A DNA stretch of 64,000 nucleotides from JAKAIY01 sp963809385 (GCA_963809385.1 CAWEJL010000002.1:124001-188000); one strand, 5' to 3'; shown: positions 25,586-33,425, counted from the stretch's first letter. The notes: generated by a model not told the origin, from the sequence alone. Numbers and translations are program-made.

Positions 25586-25954
25586 ATGACGACCGAACCA
25601 GCGGCGACCATCCGGCGCCCTAACGTAGAATCCCCTCTCTGTCCCATCTTCCATGACGCCGTGGAGCTGATTGGAAGACGCTGGAATGGCGCGATTCTCT
25701 ACGTCCTCATGCGCGGGCCGCGCCGCTACCACGAGTTGCTGGCGGCGATCCCCAACCTATCTGACCGCGTGCTGACCATGCGCCTGAAGGAGTTGGAGGC
25801 GCACGGACTCATCCGCCGCACCGTCGAGACTGGCCCTCCAATCAAAGTCTCGTATCAACTCACGCCCGCCGGTCAGGATCTCAATCAGGTGATTGACGCC
25901 ATCGGCGACTGGGGCCACCGCTGGCGCGAGCATAACGAGACGTCCAGCAAATGA
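25586..25954 (+). CDS. HxlR-family winged-helix transcriptional regulator
   Basis: DNA-binding repressor or activator of 122 residues. The family core is present: CPIFHDAVELIGRRWNGAIL, then RRYHELLAAIPNLSDRVLTM, RLKELEAHGLIRR and YQLTPAGQDL. C19 stands just before the first helix, where many HxlR proteins carry a redox- or aldehyde-sensing cysteine, so thiol sensing is possible but not shown. The ATG at 25586 has AGGAG upstream; an earlier in-frame ATG at 25529 is not conserved. It converges with a small membrane protein gene, 25 bp apart. The isochorismatase and amidohydrolase promoter with tandem palindromes is 0.6 kb away and is a possible target. Confidence 0.85.
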   Translation: MTTEPAATIRRPNVESPLCPIFHDAVELIGRRWNGAILYVLMRGPRRYHELLAAIPNLSDRVLTMRLKELEAHGLIRRTVETGPPIKVSYQLTPAGQDLNQVIDAIGDWGHRWREHNETSSK

Positions 25955-25979
25955 TCGCGGCGCACGGTGGCCAGGCGAA

Positions 25980-26459
25980 CTAGCGCGCCGCGTAGGCAAC
26001 CAGCCCCCAGAGCATCGCGACGAATGTCAGCGTCTGCAATACCACCCGCAGAGTCTGCCAGCGCTCGAAGCGGTCGAAGATGTCCGCGAGCCGCGCCTCG
26101 TCGCTGGCGGCCTTCTTCTGGCTGAAGTTGGTAGGCGCCGCCCGCGCGGTCACCAGCGAATGCAGGATGGACAGTAACGCGGCCGCGTAGATCGGCCAGA
26201 CCTGACCCAGCCCGGCGCGCTGGACGTACACCACAACCGAGGCGATGACCGTCAGCAGCGCCGCGCCAATCCCCAGCGTCCCGTACCAGATGACGCCTGG
26301 CCCCAGGTCCGCCGCCTGGCTGTAAGCCGAGAACGCCACTGCGCCCATACGTCGCCGCGCCGGAAGCTGCTTGATAGATTGGTCGAGACTCGCTCCCGCA
26401 AGGACGCCATCGGCGGCGGTCGCCGCCGCAATCAGCGCAAGCGCCCAGACATTCGCCAT
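25980..26459 (-). CDS. Small four-helix membrane protein of unknown function
   Basis: A 159-residue protein with four predicted transmembrane helices: ANVWALALIAAATAADGVLA, GVIWYGTLGIGAALLTVIAS, VWPIYAAALLSILHSLVTAR and VVLQTLTFVAMLWGLVAYAA. A loop SLDQSIKQLPARRRMG follows TM1, and a charged helix DEARLADIFDRFERW precedes TM4. The layout resembles DUF1772-type (anthrone oxygenase-like) proteins, but I cannot confirm the family. ATG 26457-26459 is preceded by AAGGGAG at seven bases. It is divergent from the isochorismatase gene and convergent with the HxlR gene, so it may belong to the HxlR neighbourhood. Confidence 0.6.
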   Translation of the reverse strand: MANVWALALIAAATAADGVLAGASLDQSIKQLPARRRMGAVAFSAYSQAADLGPGVIWYGTLGIGAALLTVIASVVVYVQRAGLGQVWPIYAAALLSILHSLVTARAAPTNFSQKKAASDEARLADIFDRFERWQTLRVVLQTLTFVAMLWGLVAYAAR

Positions 26460-26536
26460 GATGGCTCCCTTTCTCATACGCTGTTGACGCCAGCCTGCCT
26501 TGATCACGCCACACGGCGTCCTCGAGCGTCAACCCT

Positions 26537-26572
26537 TACGGGCGATGGTCGCCGTACGGGCGATGGTCGCCG
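26537..26572. promoter_or_regulatory. Tandem 18-bp repeat with palindromic core (candidate double operator)
   Basis: Two exact, abutting 18-bp copies (26537-26554, 26555-26572), each containing the perfect inverted repeat GGCGA-TGG-TCGCC. The second copy ends one base before the -35 box TTGACA at 26574. Spacing of 18 bp puts the palindromes nearly two helical turns apart, suitable for cooperative binding by a dimeric regulator such as the nearby HxlR protein (inference). Confidence 0.6.
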
Positions 26573-26573
26573 C

Positions 26574-26603
26574 TTGACAGAGATTAGCTCATCATGGCAT
26601 AGT
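26574..26603 (+). promoter_or_regulatory. Promoter of the isochorismatase gene
   Basis: Perfect -35 TTGACA (26574-26579), 18-base spacer, -10 CATAGT (26598-26603). The expected start is near 26610, about 110 bases before the ATG at 26720. It abuts the tandem palindromes. Confidence 0.65.
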
Positions 26604-26719
26604 TTTGTCGTGGCCACGCACAAACAGGAAGTTGCAAACTATTAGTAAGTGAGCATCGTTGCGTGACTGATGGCGAAGACGCCTCAGGAACACGCTCACT
26701 TCACGAAAGGGCATCGAAG

Positions 26720-27412
26720 ATGGTGTCACAGAATGGACGCCGGGACTATCCCAGCCTGCTTTCTCCCGCCAACAGCGCATTGCTCCTGATCGACTTCCAG
26801 CCTCAGATGATCTTCGGCGTTCAGTCCATGGACCGGCAAACGCTCATCAACAACGTCACCGCTCTGGCCAAGTCCGCGAAGGTATTCGATATCCCCACCG
26901 TCCTGACAACTGTCGGCGCTGAGGGATTCAGCGGCTACTGCATCCCGGAAATCCTGGAAGTCTTCCCCGATGTGAAGCCGATTGACCGCTCCTGGATCAA
27001 CGCCTGGGAAGACGACGCGTTCTATCACGCCGCAGTGGCCACAGGCCGCAAGAAGCTGGTGATGGCCGCCCTCTGGACGGAGATTTGCCTGACCCATCCC
27101 GTTCTCTCCGCGCTCGCCGACGGCTACGAAGTCTATATCGTCGTTGACGCCTCAGCGGGATCGAGCACGGTCGCCCATGATATGGGAGTTCAGCGCATGA
27201 TCCAGGCCGGCGCGATCCCCGTGACGTGGGCCCAGGTGATGTCCGAGTGGCAGCGCGACTGGGCGCGCGAGACCGCCGGCCAGGTTTTCGACATCGCCGT
27301 CAAGCATGCCGGCGCATGGGGCGAAGGCGTCATCTACGTGAATACCTTCAAGTTCCCCTCGCAAAAGGCCGCGGCTGAAACGCCTGCGGAAGAACCCGTC
27401 ACCGCCAGCTAA
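26720..27412 (+). CDS. Isochorismatase-family cysteine hydrolase (YcaC-like)
   Basis: Cytoplasmic cysteine hydrolase of 230 residues in the isochorismatase/nicotinamidase superfamily. The catalytic triad is visible: D25 in LLIDFQPQM, a lysine in TGRKKLVMA (K111 or K112) and C123 in WTEICLTHP. The long pattern MIFGVQSMDRQTLINNV matches the YcaC subgroup of unknown substrate. ATG 26720 is chosen because homology starts there; the in-frame ATG at 26663 is less likely. The gene lies behind a strong promoter with tandem palindromes. The amidohydrolase follows 187 bp downstream in the same direction, suggesting joint degradation of an amide-containing compound (inference). Confidence 0.85.
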   Translation: MVSQNGRRDYPSLLSPANSALLLIDFQPQMIFGVQSMDRQTLINNVTALAKSAKVFDIPTVLTTVGAEGFSGYCIPEILEVFPDVKPIDRSWINAWEDDAFYHAAVATGRKKLVMAALWTEICLTHPVLSALADGYEVYIVVDASAGSSTVAHDMGVQRMIQAGAIPVTWAQVMSEWQRDWARETAGQVFDIAVKHAGAWGEGVIYVNTFKFPSQKAAAETPAEEPVTAS

Positions 27413-27599
27413 GACAGCGGCGCGCGAGCATCGCGGTGGGTTGGGGGCGTCTGGGGTTTCCAGCGGTCCCGACCTATCGCGATCTACCATGCGTTTGCGC
27501 CCTGAGCGCGCCAAAGCCCTCCCCATCGCGGCGCGCCATCGACTCGAATGACGTATGATCCTCTCAGGCGCCAACCACTCACTGAAAGAGATGCCGCGC

Positions 27600-29249
27600 A
27601 TGTCTTTGCCCGCTCACGGAACACCAGCCGCAACCGCTGACATGATCCTGATCAATGGCAAAATCACCGCCAACGCCGCCAGCGCCGTGGAGCATGAGGC
27701 GCTGGCGATCGGCAGTGGACGCGTGCTGGCGGTAGGCCGCGCCAGCGATGTCATGACGCTCGCCCAGCCGCGCGCGACCATCGTAGACCTCGAAGGCCGC
27801 CGGGTCATCCCTGGACTCATCGATTCCCACTTGCATCATGTGCGCGCTGGTCTCACCTGGAACGATGAAATTCATTGGGATGGGGTGGGCAGCCTCGCGG
27901 CGGCGCTGGCGTTGATCGCGCAGGCCGCCCAGCGACAGCCCGCTGGGACCTGGATTCGCGTGGTCGGCGCCTGGCATCCAGGCCAGTTCACCGAGAAGCG
28001 CGGCCCAACACGCGAAGAGTTGAGCGCGATCGCGCCCCAACACCCCGTCTATGTCCAGATGCTCTACGAAGACGCGCTCGTCAACGATCTGGGCCTGCGC
28101 ATGTGCGAGATCACCGCTGAAACGAGCGACCCGCCCGGCGCGGTGTTCGAGCGCGACGCGACGGGCGCCCCGACGGGACGCATGCGCGGCGTGCCAGCGT
28201 TCAACCATGTGCTCCAGCGAATGGGGACGACCACACTCGAACAGCGAATCGCCTCGACACGCGCCATGCTGCGCGACTTTAGCCGGGTGGGGTTAACCAC
28301 TGGAACGGACGCGGGTGGCCTGGGCGCGGTATGGGACATCTACCGCCCGATCTTCGAGATATGGCGCCAGGGCGGGATGAATTTTCGGACCCGGCTCTAC
28401 GTCGGAGCGACCGAGCGCGGCGCCGAGCGCCAGCAGATCGCGGACTGGATCGCGCGCTTCCCCGAAGACACTGGCGACGATCTCCTACGCGTCATCGGCG
28501 CCGGCGAAATCATCCTGTTCGGCTACCACGACCTCGAAGGCCTTACCACGTTCCACGTCTCACCCGATAGCCGTCACGAGCTGGCCGGGATCACGCGCAT
28601 GGTCATCCAGCGCGGCTGGCCTATGACGATCCACGCCGTCTGGGATACCACCATCGCCGCCGTGCTCGACGTGTGGGAGGAGGTCAACGCCGAAACGCCA
28701 CTCGCGGGCAGACGCTTCTCCATCGCCCATGCGGATATGATCACCGAGAACGATCTACTGCGCGCCCAGCGTTTGGGCATTGGCATCGCCGTTCAGGACC
28801 GGCTGGTCTTCCGTTCCGCCGACTCCGGAAGGGTCTGGGGGCATGACAAGGCGCACACCGCGCCGCCGCTGCGCCGCATGCTGGATCTCGGTATCCCCGT
28901 AGGAGCCGGGACGGACGCCACACGGGTCACCACCTACAATCCCTGGCTCTCGCTCTGGTGGCTGGTGACCGGAAGCTCAGTGGATGGCGCGCCCCCGCGC
29001 CACGAGCGCCACCGCTTGAGCCGGGCTGAAGCCCTGCGGCTCTACACCTCCGGCAGCGCCTGGTTCTCATTCGACGAGCAGAATCTGGGAACGCTCGAGC
29101 CGGGCAAGCTGGCGGATCTGGCCGTCCTCTCTGACGATTACTTCACCGTCCCCACCGAGGCCATCCCATCGCTGGAATCCGACCTGACGCTGATCGGCGG
29201 GCGCCCCGTCTACGCCGCGGGAAGCTTCGCCGGGCTGGAGCGTGCATAG
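27600..29249 (+). CDS. YtcJ-like metal-dependent amidohydrolase
   Basis: TIM-barrel amidohydrolase of about 549 residues, YtcJ/exoenzyme-regulatory (AepA) type. N-terminal DMILINGKITANAA and VIPGLIDSHLHHVRAG give the composite beta-sandwich and the HxH metal site. TTGTDAGG, MTIHAVWD, RFSIAHADM and AGTDATRVTTYNPW carry further metal-ligand and active-site residues. C-terminal GTLEPGKLADLAVLSDDYF is the family's standard end. The natural substrate is unknown. An in-frame ATG at 27555 could extend the protein by 15 residues. It may be cotranscribed with the isochorismatase upstream. The 3' end overlaps, in antisense, the reading frame of the Thr/Pro/Gly-rich protein. Confidence 0.87.
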   Translation: MSLPAHGTPAATADMILINGKITANAASAVEHEALAIGSGRVLAVGRASDVMTLAQPRATIVDLEGRRVIPGLIDSHLHHVRAGLTWNDEIHWDGVGSLAAALALIAQAAQRQPAGTWIRVVGAWHPGQFTEKRGPTREELSAIAPQHPVYVQMLYEDALVNDLGLRMCEITAETSDPPGAVFERDATGAPTGRMRGVPAFNHVLQRMGTTTLEQRIASTRAMLRDFSRVGLTTGTDAGGLGAVWDIYRPIFEIWRQGGMNFRTRLYVGATERGAERQQIADWIARFPEDTGDDLLRVIGAGEIILFGYHDLEGLTTFHVSPDSRHELAGITRMVIQRGWPMTIHAVWDTTIAAVLDVWEEVNAETPLAGRRFSIAHADMITENDLLRAQRLGIGIAVQDRLVFRSADSGRVWGHDKAHTAPPLRRMLDLGIPVGAGTDATRVTTYNPWLSLWWLVTGSSVDGAPPRHERHRLSRAEALRLYTSGSAWFSFDEQNLGTLEPGKLADLAVLSDDYFTVPTEAIPSLESDLTLIGGRPVYAAGSFAGLERA

Positions 29250-29771
29250 AGGCGCGCGGCGGGATCGCGACCATATGCCGCCGTCATGTATGCGTGTGAG
29301 CGCGCTCAACTCTGCGGAGGAGGCGTTGGCCGCTCCTGTCGGCGTCGGAGGAATCGGCGTCGCGGTGGGTAGGGCCGTGGGGGTTGGCGGAATGGGCGTT
29401 GCGGTGGGTTGCGCGCCGCCGCCGCCTCCACCGCCGCCGCCGCCGCCGCCACCACTTCCGCCACCGCCTCCTCCGCTGGAATGCGTGGGTGTTGGCGTCG
29501 CGGTGGCCTGCGGCCCAGGCGTCACAGTCAGCGCAAAGCCCGGCGTCGGCGTCAGCAGTTGGAGCGGCATGTCTGTCGCGGTTGGCGTTGGCGTCGCTAC
29601 GGGGAGCGCGTCATACGGCAGCGGAGTGAGCCAGAGCAACGCCACAAGCCCCACCAGTAGCAGATTGCCCGCGGACCAGACCAGCGGTAGCGGCGGCCCG
29701 CGCCGCGAGCGCGCAAATGGTTGGGTCGCGCCCCCTGGCGCAACTGGACGGCCTCCCGTATCCTCTGACAT
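29067..29771 (-). CDS. Membrane-anchored Thr/Pro/Gly-rich low-complexity protein
   Basis: No family is recognised. Residues about 30-48 form one transmembrane helix (LVWSAGNLLLVGLVALLWL) after a short cytoplasmic start. The rest is external low complexity: ATPTPTATD..., a run of some 20 Gly broken only by a few Ser, then PTATPIPPTPTALPTATPIP, a cell-wall-spanning type of stalk. The last about 60 residues (from 29249 downwards) are antisense to the conserved amidohydrolase C-terminus and look random. The natural end is probably earlier, and a frame slip in the GCC microsatellite (29417-29478) is possible. The ATG at 29769-29771 has GAGGGG six bases upstream, which supports a real gene. Confidence 0.5.
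   Translation of the reverse strand: MSEDTGGRPVAPGGATQPFARSRRGPPLPLVWSAGNLLLVGLVALLWLTPLPYDALPVATPTPTATDMPLQLLTPTPGFALTVTPGPQATATPTPTHSSGGGGGGSGGGGGGGGGGGGGAQPTATPIPPTPTALPTATPIPPTPTGAANASSAELSALTRIHDGGIWSRSRRAPLCTLQPGEASRGVDGAPADQRQVGFQRWDGLGGDGEVIVREDGQIRQLARLERSQILLVE
29417..29478. repeat. CCG/GCC trinucleotide microsatellite
   Basis: A run of CCG/CCT/CCA trinucleotides, including seven consecutive CCG units around 29430-29450. On the minus strand it encodes the Gly/Ser run of the anchored protein. Such tracts are prone to slippage and to sequencing error, so length may vary between cells or reads. Confidence 0.7.
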
Positions 29772-29895
29772 GCCTGCGCCCCTCACCATGCCGCTGCAGT
29801 GGCAGCGGCGCGCCGACAGCTATCAGGCGCTAGTTTCCGGCGATGGACGCTTGCTGTCATCAACACAAATGCGTATTTATTCGCACTGGGCGGAT

Positions 29896-30813
29896 TTACA
29901 CCAACAGCCCCGCGCGGCGCGCGATGGCCAGCCGCTTCTCCTCCACGCGCAGCGAGGCGGCGTCAATCATCTCGTCGTCTATCACCAGCGCGCCCACCCC
30001 TTGATCGCTGTCCGCGTTGGCGTAGGCCTCCATGATGCGCTGGGCGCGGGCGATTTCCTCTTCGGTCGGCGTGAAGGCGGTATTGATAACGGCGACCTGC
30101 GGCGGATACACGGCCCACTTGCCGTCGAAGCCCATGCGCGCCGCCATCTCCGCGTCGCGCTTGCAAGCGTCGAGGTCCTTGATCGCCAGCGTCACGCCAT
30201 CCATCGCCGTGATGCCAGCGGCGCGCGCGGCGGTGATGACCTTGGCCTTGGCGTAATTGTAGTAAAAGAACTGCTCGCCGCCCAGCTCCTTCGCGCCGAT
30301 ATCGCCCGCGAAGTCCACCAACCCGAAGATCAGCCCGCTCAGGCGCGGCGAGGATTTGGCGATCGCTTCGGCGTGCAGAACCGCATCCGCCGACTCGATC
30401 AGCGCTTCCAGCATGATGCGCCCGACCGGGAAGCCCATGTTCATCTCAATCTGCATCAGCAGCCGGTCAGCGAAAATGACATCCTCTGGCGCGTTGACTT
30501 TGGGCAGCACGACGCAGTCCAACGACTGGCCCGCGGCCTCGACCACCTCGATGAGGTCGCGGTAGAAGAAGCGCGTCGTCGGGCCGTTCGGACGGAAGGC
30601 GCGGATGCGGGAGCCGAAATCGAGCGTTGTCAGCGCCTCGATCACCGTCTTGCGCGCGCCCTCTTTCTGCGAGACCGCGCAGGCGTCCTCCAGGTCGAAG
30701 ATCACCTGATCGGCATCTGACACGGCGGCCTTAGTCATCATCTTCAGCGAATGGCCGGGGCAGGTCAGCTCCGAGCGGCGGATCAGCGTCTCGCGTATCG
30801 TCTCAGTAGTCAT
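29896..30813 (-). CDS. CitE-like CoA-ester lyase (HpcH/HpaI aldolase family)
   Basis: TIM-barrel lyase of 305 residues, related to malyl-CoA/citramalyl-CoA lyases and the CitE subunit. Seen are SELTCPGHSLKMMTKAA, the acidic metal site DQVIFDLEDACAVSQKEGAR, RPNGPTTRFFY, VVLPKVNAPEDV, LEALIESADAVLHAE and GLIFGLVDFAGDIG. The conserved C-terminal WAVYPPQVAVINTAFTP fits the stand-alone lyases rather than citrate lyase. CitDF partners are absent, so a citrate lyase complex is unlikely. A role in malyl-CoA or methylmalyl-CoA cleavage is possible. ATG 30811-30813 follows AAGGAG. It is downstream of the peptidase in the minus-strand run, separated by the nested palindrome. Confidence 0.85.
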   Translation of the reverse strand: MTTETIRETLIRRSELTCPGHSLKMMTKAAVSDADQVIFDLEDACAVSQKEGARKTVIEALTTLDFGSRIRAFRPNGPTTRFFYRDLIEVVEAAGQSLDCVVLPKVNAPEDVIFADRLLMQIEMNMGFPVGRIMLEALIESADAVLHAEAIAKSSPRLSGLIFGLVDFAGDIGAKELGGEQFFYYNYAKAKVITAARAAGITAMDGVTLAIKDLDACKRDAEMAARMGFDGKWAVYPPQVAVINTAFTPTEEEIARAQRIMEAYANADSDQGVGALVIDDEMIDAASLRVEEKRLAIARRAGLLV

Positions 30814-31117
30814 CGGCTGCGGCTCCTTCAGTGCGAAGGCGCGCGTCCGCCGCGCGCCACGCATCCAGTATACCGCTCGCTGGTGTCATTCCATACAGCG
30901 AGCTCACGCGCCTCAGGGCAGCGCCAAAGTCGCCCGGCGAGGCGAGCGGGCGGTTGAAACCGCGCCTCAAGGCGGCGCCCGCCGCCACAAGACCTGCCTC
31001 CGCAGGTCCTCGTCCCACCGAGCGGGCGTCCGCGCAGGCGGACGTTGTGGGCCGCCTGGCCCTTCAGGTGCGGTTTCAACCGCCTGCTCGCTGGGCAATG
31101 ACTTTGACACCGCCCTG
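30814..31117. other. 304-bp gap holding a nested palindromic element
   Basis: No gene is supported between the CitE-like lyase and the M20 peptidase. Half of the gap (30942-31091) is the structured repeat described separately; 30814-30941 shows nothing clear apart from the SD of the lyase gene. Confidence 0.6.
30942..31091. repeat. 150-bp nested palindrome able to form a branched cruciform
   Basis: The outer arms 30942-30972 and 31061-31091 are inverted repeats matching at 28 of 31 positions, with GGTTGAAACCGC at their core. Inside, CCACAA (30985-30990) pairs with TTGTGG (31045-31050). Within that lie two perfect 7-bp hairpins with 4-base loops: GACCTGC-CTCC-GCAGGTC (30991-31008) and CGTCCGC-GCAG-GCGGACG (31027-31044). 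It carries no open frame of note. Such layouts are typical of MITE- or REP-like mobile units, or of a structured RNA. I recall similar GGTTGAAACCGC-bounded elements from cyanobacteria and Chloroflexi. Only one copy was noticed here. Confidence 0.75.
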
Positions 31118-32269
31118 TCACGCGCCCCAGTCGCCGCGCCAGCCTGCCAGCAAGTCCACCGCCGTCTCGGCCACCTCAGCCAGCGGCGCCAGGGCGATAT
31201 ACTCCTCGGCGGTATGCTCGTTCATCGCTCCGGTGGAGATGGTGACGGCGCGGACATGCCGCCTGAGGGCGCTGGCGTCGCTGCCAATGAACGTCGTCAC
31301 CGTGCGGAATGTTCCGCCGCGCGCCTCGACAGCAGCGCGCCAGGCCAGCAGCGCTGGCTCATCCTGCGCGACGGTATAGCTGTCGCAGTGCGGGTCGAAG
31401 CTGACCTCCGCCGCGCCGCCCAGCGCCTCCGCCGCGTCGGTGAAGGCCTGCGCCACGCTGGCCAGCAGCGCCTCGCGCACGTCGCCATCCAGCAGTGTGC
31501 GGACCTCGCCCTGCGCGCGCAGCTCGCGCGGGATGGCGTTGCGCGCCGTCCCAGCCTCGACCCGCCCCACCGAGACGCGCGTCGTGTCGCCATCCAGCGA
31601 GCCCCACGGATACGCCGCGCGGCGGAAGATCTCGATCGCGCTCACCGCGCCATCCAGGCTCTTGCCCGGGTGGCCGCCCGAACCATGGATGACCACGTCG
31701 AATGCGATATAGGTCGCGGCGCGCGTCACGGCCACGCCCGCTTCGCCCGCGTTGTCGAAGATCAGCCCATCCACCGCGCCCCAGGGCGCCGGGTCGAACG
31801 CCTTGGCGCCCGTCAGGCCGACCTCCTCGCCGGTGGTGAAGAGCGCCAGCAGCGGCGGATGCGAAAGCCCGCGCGCCCGCAGCGTCTCCAGCGCCTCCAG
31901 GATGATTGCGATCCCCGCGCTGTCATCCGCGCCGAGATTGGTCGTCCCATCGCTGCGCATCACGCCGTCCGCGATGACCGGCGTATGCGCCAGGCCCGGC
32001 GGCACGCGGTCGAGGTGCGCGTTGAGCAGCAGCGGCGGCTCCGCGTCGCGCTCCGCCGGGACGCCCGCTACCCGCGCGATCAGATTGCCCGCCGCGTCCG
32101 TGACCGTCGCCAGCTCCAGCCGCTCCAGCCGCCCGCGCACATAGGCGCGCGCCTCATCCTCTTGGCCAGAGACGCTAGGCGTGGCCGCCAGCTCCACCAG
32201 TGTGCGCGTCACCCGCGCCAGCGTGGCGCCACCCGCTGGGGCCGCCTCGTCGTGAGTATCTAGACGCAT
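31118..32269 (-). CDS. M20-family metallopeptidase (PepT-like)
   Basis: Cytoplasmic di-zinc aminopeptidase or amidohydrolase of 383 residues. The M20 metal ligands are visible in order: LLLNAHLDRVPPG, NLGADDSAGIA, FTTGEEVGLTGA with the catalytic Glu, IFDNAG, and the histidine in GAMNEHTAEEYI. The dimerisation/lid domain (VIHGSGGHPGKSLDGAVSAI) interrupts the catalytic domain. The pattern is closest to peptidase T-like tripeptidases, though substrate is not certain. ATG 32267-32269 follows GGAGG at six bases; an upstream extension of 25 codons is Arg-rich and unlikely. The APH-fold kinase is 49 bp upstream on the same strand. Confidence 0.87.
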   Translation of the reverse strand: MRLDTHDEAAPAGGATLARVTRTLVELAATPSVSGQEDEARAYVRGRLERLELATVTDAAGNLIARVAGVPAERDAEPPLLLNAHLDRVPPGLAHTPVIADGVMRSDGTTNLGADDSAGIAIILEALETLRARGLSHPPLLALFTTGEEVGLTGAKAFDPAPWGAVDGLIFDNAGEAGVAVTRAATYIAFDVVIHGSGGHPGKSLDGAVSAIEIFRRAAYPWGSLDGDTTRVSVGRVEAGTARNAIPRELRAQGEVRTLLDGDVREALLASVAQAFTDAAEALGGAAEVSFDPHCDSYTVAQDEPALLAWRAAVEARGGTFRTVTTFIGSDASALRRHVRAVTISTGAMNEHTAEEYIALAPLAEVAETAVDLLAGWRGDWGA

Positions 32270-32318
32270 CACGCGCCTCCTCTTCCGAACGCGATTCGTT
32301 CCGCCGCGCGCCATACGT

Positions 32319-33350
32319 TCAGGCGTCCGGCTCGCCCGCCTCAAGCCGCGCCACGGTCGCCTCGATCAGCGACGTGACATCCGCCAGCATCACCCCGCGC
32401 GAATCGGGCACATCCATATCCGCGAAGCCGCACAAATTCATCAGGTCCATCAACAGCGTCATCCGCCGCCAGCCCGGCGGCGCATAGCCGCCATGCGCGC
32501 GATACGCCGCCACCACATGGCCCGCAAAGCCTGGCGGCAGCATTGTCGCCTCGCGCCGCAGCAACTGGCCAAGATCGAACAGCGATGGCCCGGCGAAGGC
32601 GAACTCCCAGTCCAGGACGCCACTCACGCGCCAGGCGCCACCATCGCGCGCCACCAGCAGGTTGCTGTCGCGAAAGTCGGCGTGAACCAGCGACACGCGC
32701 CCAGCCAGCGCGTCCAGCTCACTCGCACACGCCTCGACCAGCGACCACAGCCGCGCGGTGAGATCGGCGCCCAGGCGCTCACCCGCGCGCGCCTCGAAGA
32801 GCAGATACCGCAGACGTCCGCGCGTCATCCCGGCGGGCGCGTCGAGCGGCTCGGTGATGGTGAGGTCAGGGCCAAAGAAGCCGCTGGCAGGGAAGGTGAA
32901 CGCGCCAATCGCGGCGGCGGCCGCGCCGAGCGCGGCGGCCAGTGACGGAGCCTCATCGGATGGCAGCGACGCCAGCGCCACCGGCAGCGGGACGCCCTCC
33001 ACCCAGGACATCAGCATCCACGGCAGGCGGAAGCGCGCGGCGGTGTCTGCGTAGAGCACTGTGGGCGATGGGACTGCGCCAGCCACCAGCCGCAGCAGCC
33101 GCTCCTCACGCGCGCAGGCCGCCGCGTCACGCGTGTACAACCGTAACACCACCGGCGTTGGCGCGCCATCCAGCTCGATGCGGTAGTTGGTATTGACGAG
33201 GCCGGTGGTGAGCGGCTCCATAGCGCCGATCGCGCGCCCCGGCGCCGCTACCGCCAGCAGCGCGCGCGCCTCCTCCGGCGTGAGCGCGACCAGCGGCTCG
33301 CGACGCGACCAGCCCGCTGTGGGGTCCGGTGGGTGAGATGGGCCCGACAT
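32319..33350 (-). CDS. APH-fold phosphotransferase (aminoglycoside/choline kinase-like)
   Basis: Small-molecule kinase of 343 residues. GLVNTNYRIEL begins the N-lobe, VVLRLYTRD carries the ATP-contacting strand, and PWMLMSWVEGVPLP is the hinge. The catalytic loop LVHADFRDSNLLV (H-x-D-x4-N) and the metal motif GVLDWEFAFAGPSLFDLG are intact. The substrate is unknown; nothing nearby suggests antibiotic resistance. The ATG at 33348-33350 has GGAGAGG seven bases upstream. A long hairpin at 33385-33425 lies between this gene and the upstream small ORF, so it may have its own start of transcription or be attenuated. It is a distant relative of the frameshifted kinase at 17.6-18.7 kb. Confidence 0.82.
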   Translation of the reverse strand: MSGPSHPPDPTAGWSRREPLVALTPEEARALLAVAAPGRAIGAMEPLTTGLVNTNYRIELDGAPTPVVLRLYTRDAAACAREERLLRLVAGAVPSPTVLYADTAARFRLPWMLMSWVEGVPLPVALASLPSDEAPSLAAALGAAAAAIGAFTFPASGFFGPDLTITEPLDAPAGMTRGRLRYLLFEARAGERLGADLTARLWSLVEACASELDALAGRVSLVHADFRDSNLLVARDGGAWRVSGVLDWEFAFAGPSLFDLGQLLRREATMLPPGFAGHVVAAYRAHGGYAPPGWRRMTLLMDLMNLCGFADMDVPDSRGVMLADVTSLIEATVARLEAGEPDA

Positions 33351-33384
33351 GCGCCGTCCTCTCCATCGCTGTCCGCACAACACA

Positions 33385-33425
33385 ACACGCCGGATACCCA
33401 CGCATGATGCGGGTATCCGGCGTGT
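33385..33425 (-). terminator. Long perfect hairpin, probable terminator or attenuator
   Basis: ACACGCCGGATACCC (33385-33399) and its exact reverse complement (33411-33425) form a 15-bp perfect stem with an 11-base loop. On the minus strand it lies just after the stop of the 104-residue ORF and before the kinase gene. The sequence following the stem (TTGTGTTGTG) is only moderately T-rich. Confidence 0.65.

Noticed and set aside
23856..25589. A 577-codon plus-strand frame antisense to uvrB
   Set aside because: The translation is Arg/Gln/His-rich without motifs, while uvrB on the other strand has every family motif.
29242..30720. A 492-codon plus-strand frame across the CitE-like gene and the anchored protein
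   Set aside because: It starts with a Val/Gly-rich translation of the Thr/Pro repeats and continues as the shadow of the lyase; no family likeness.
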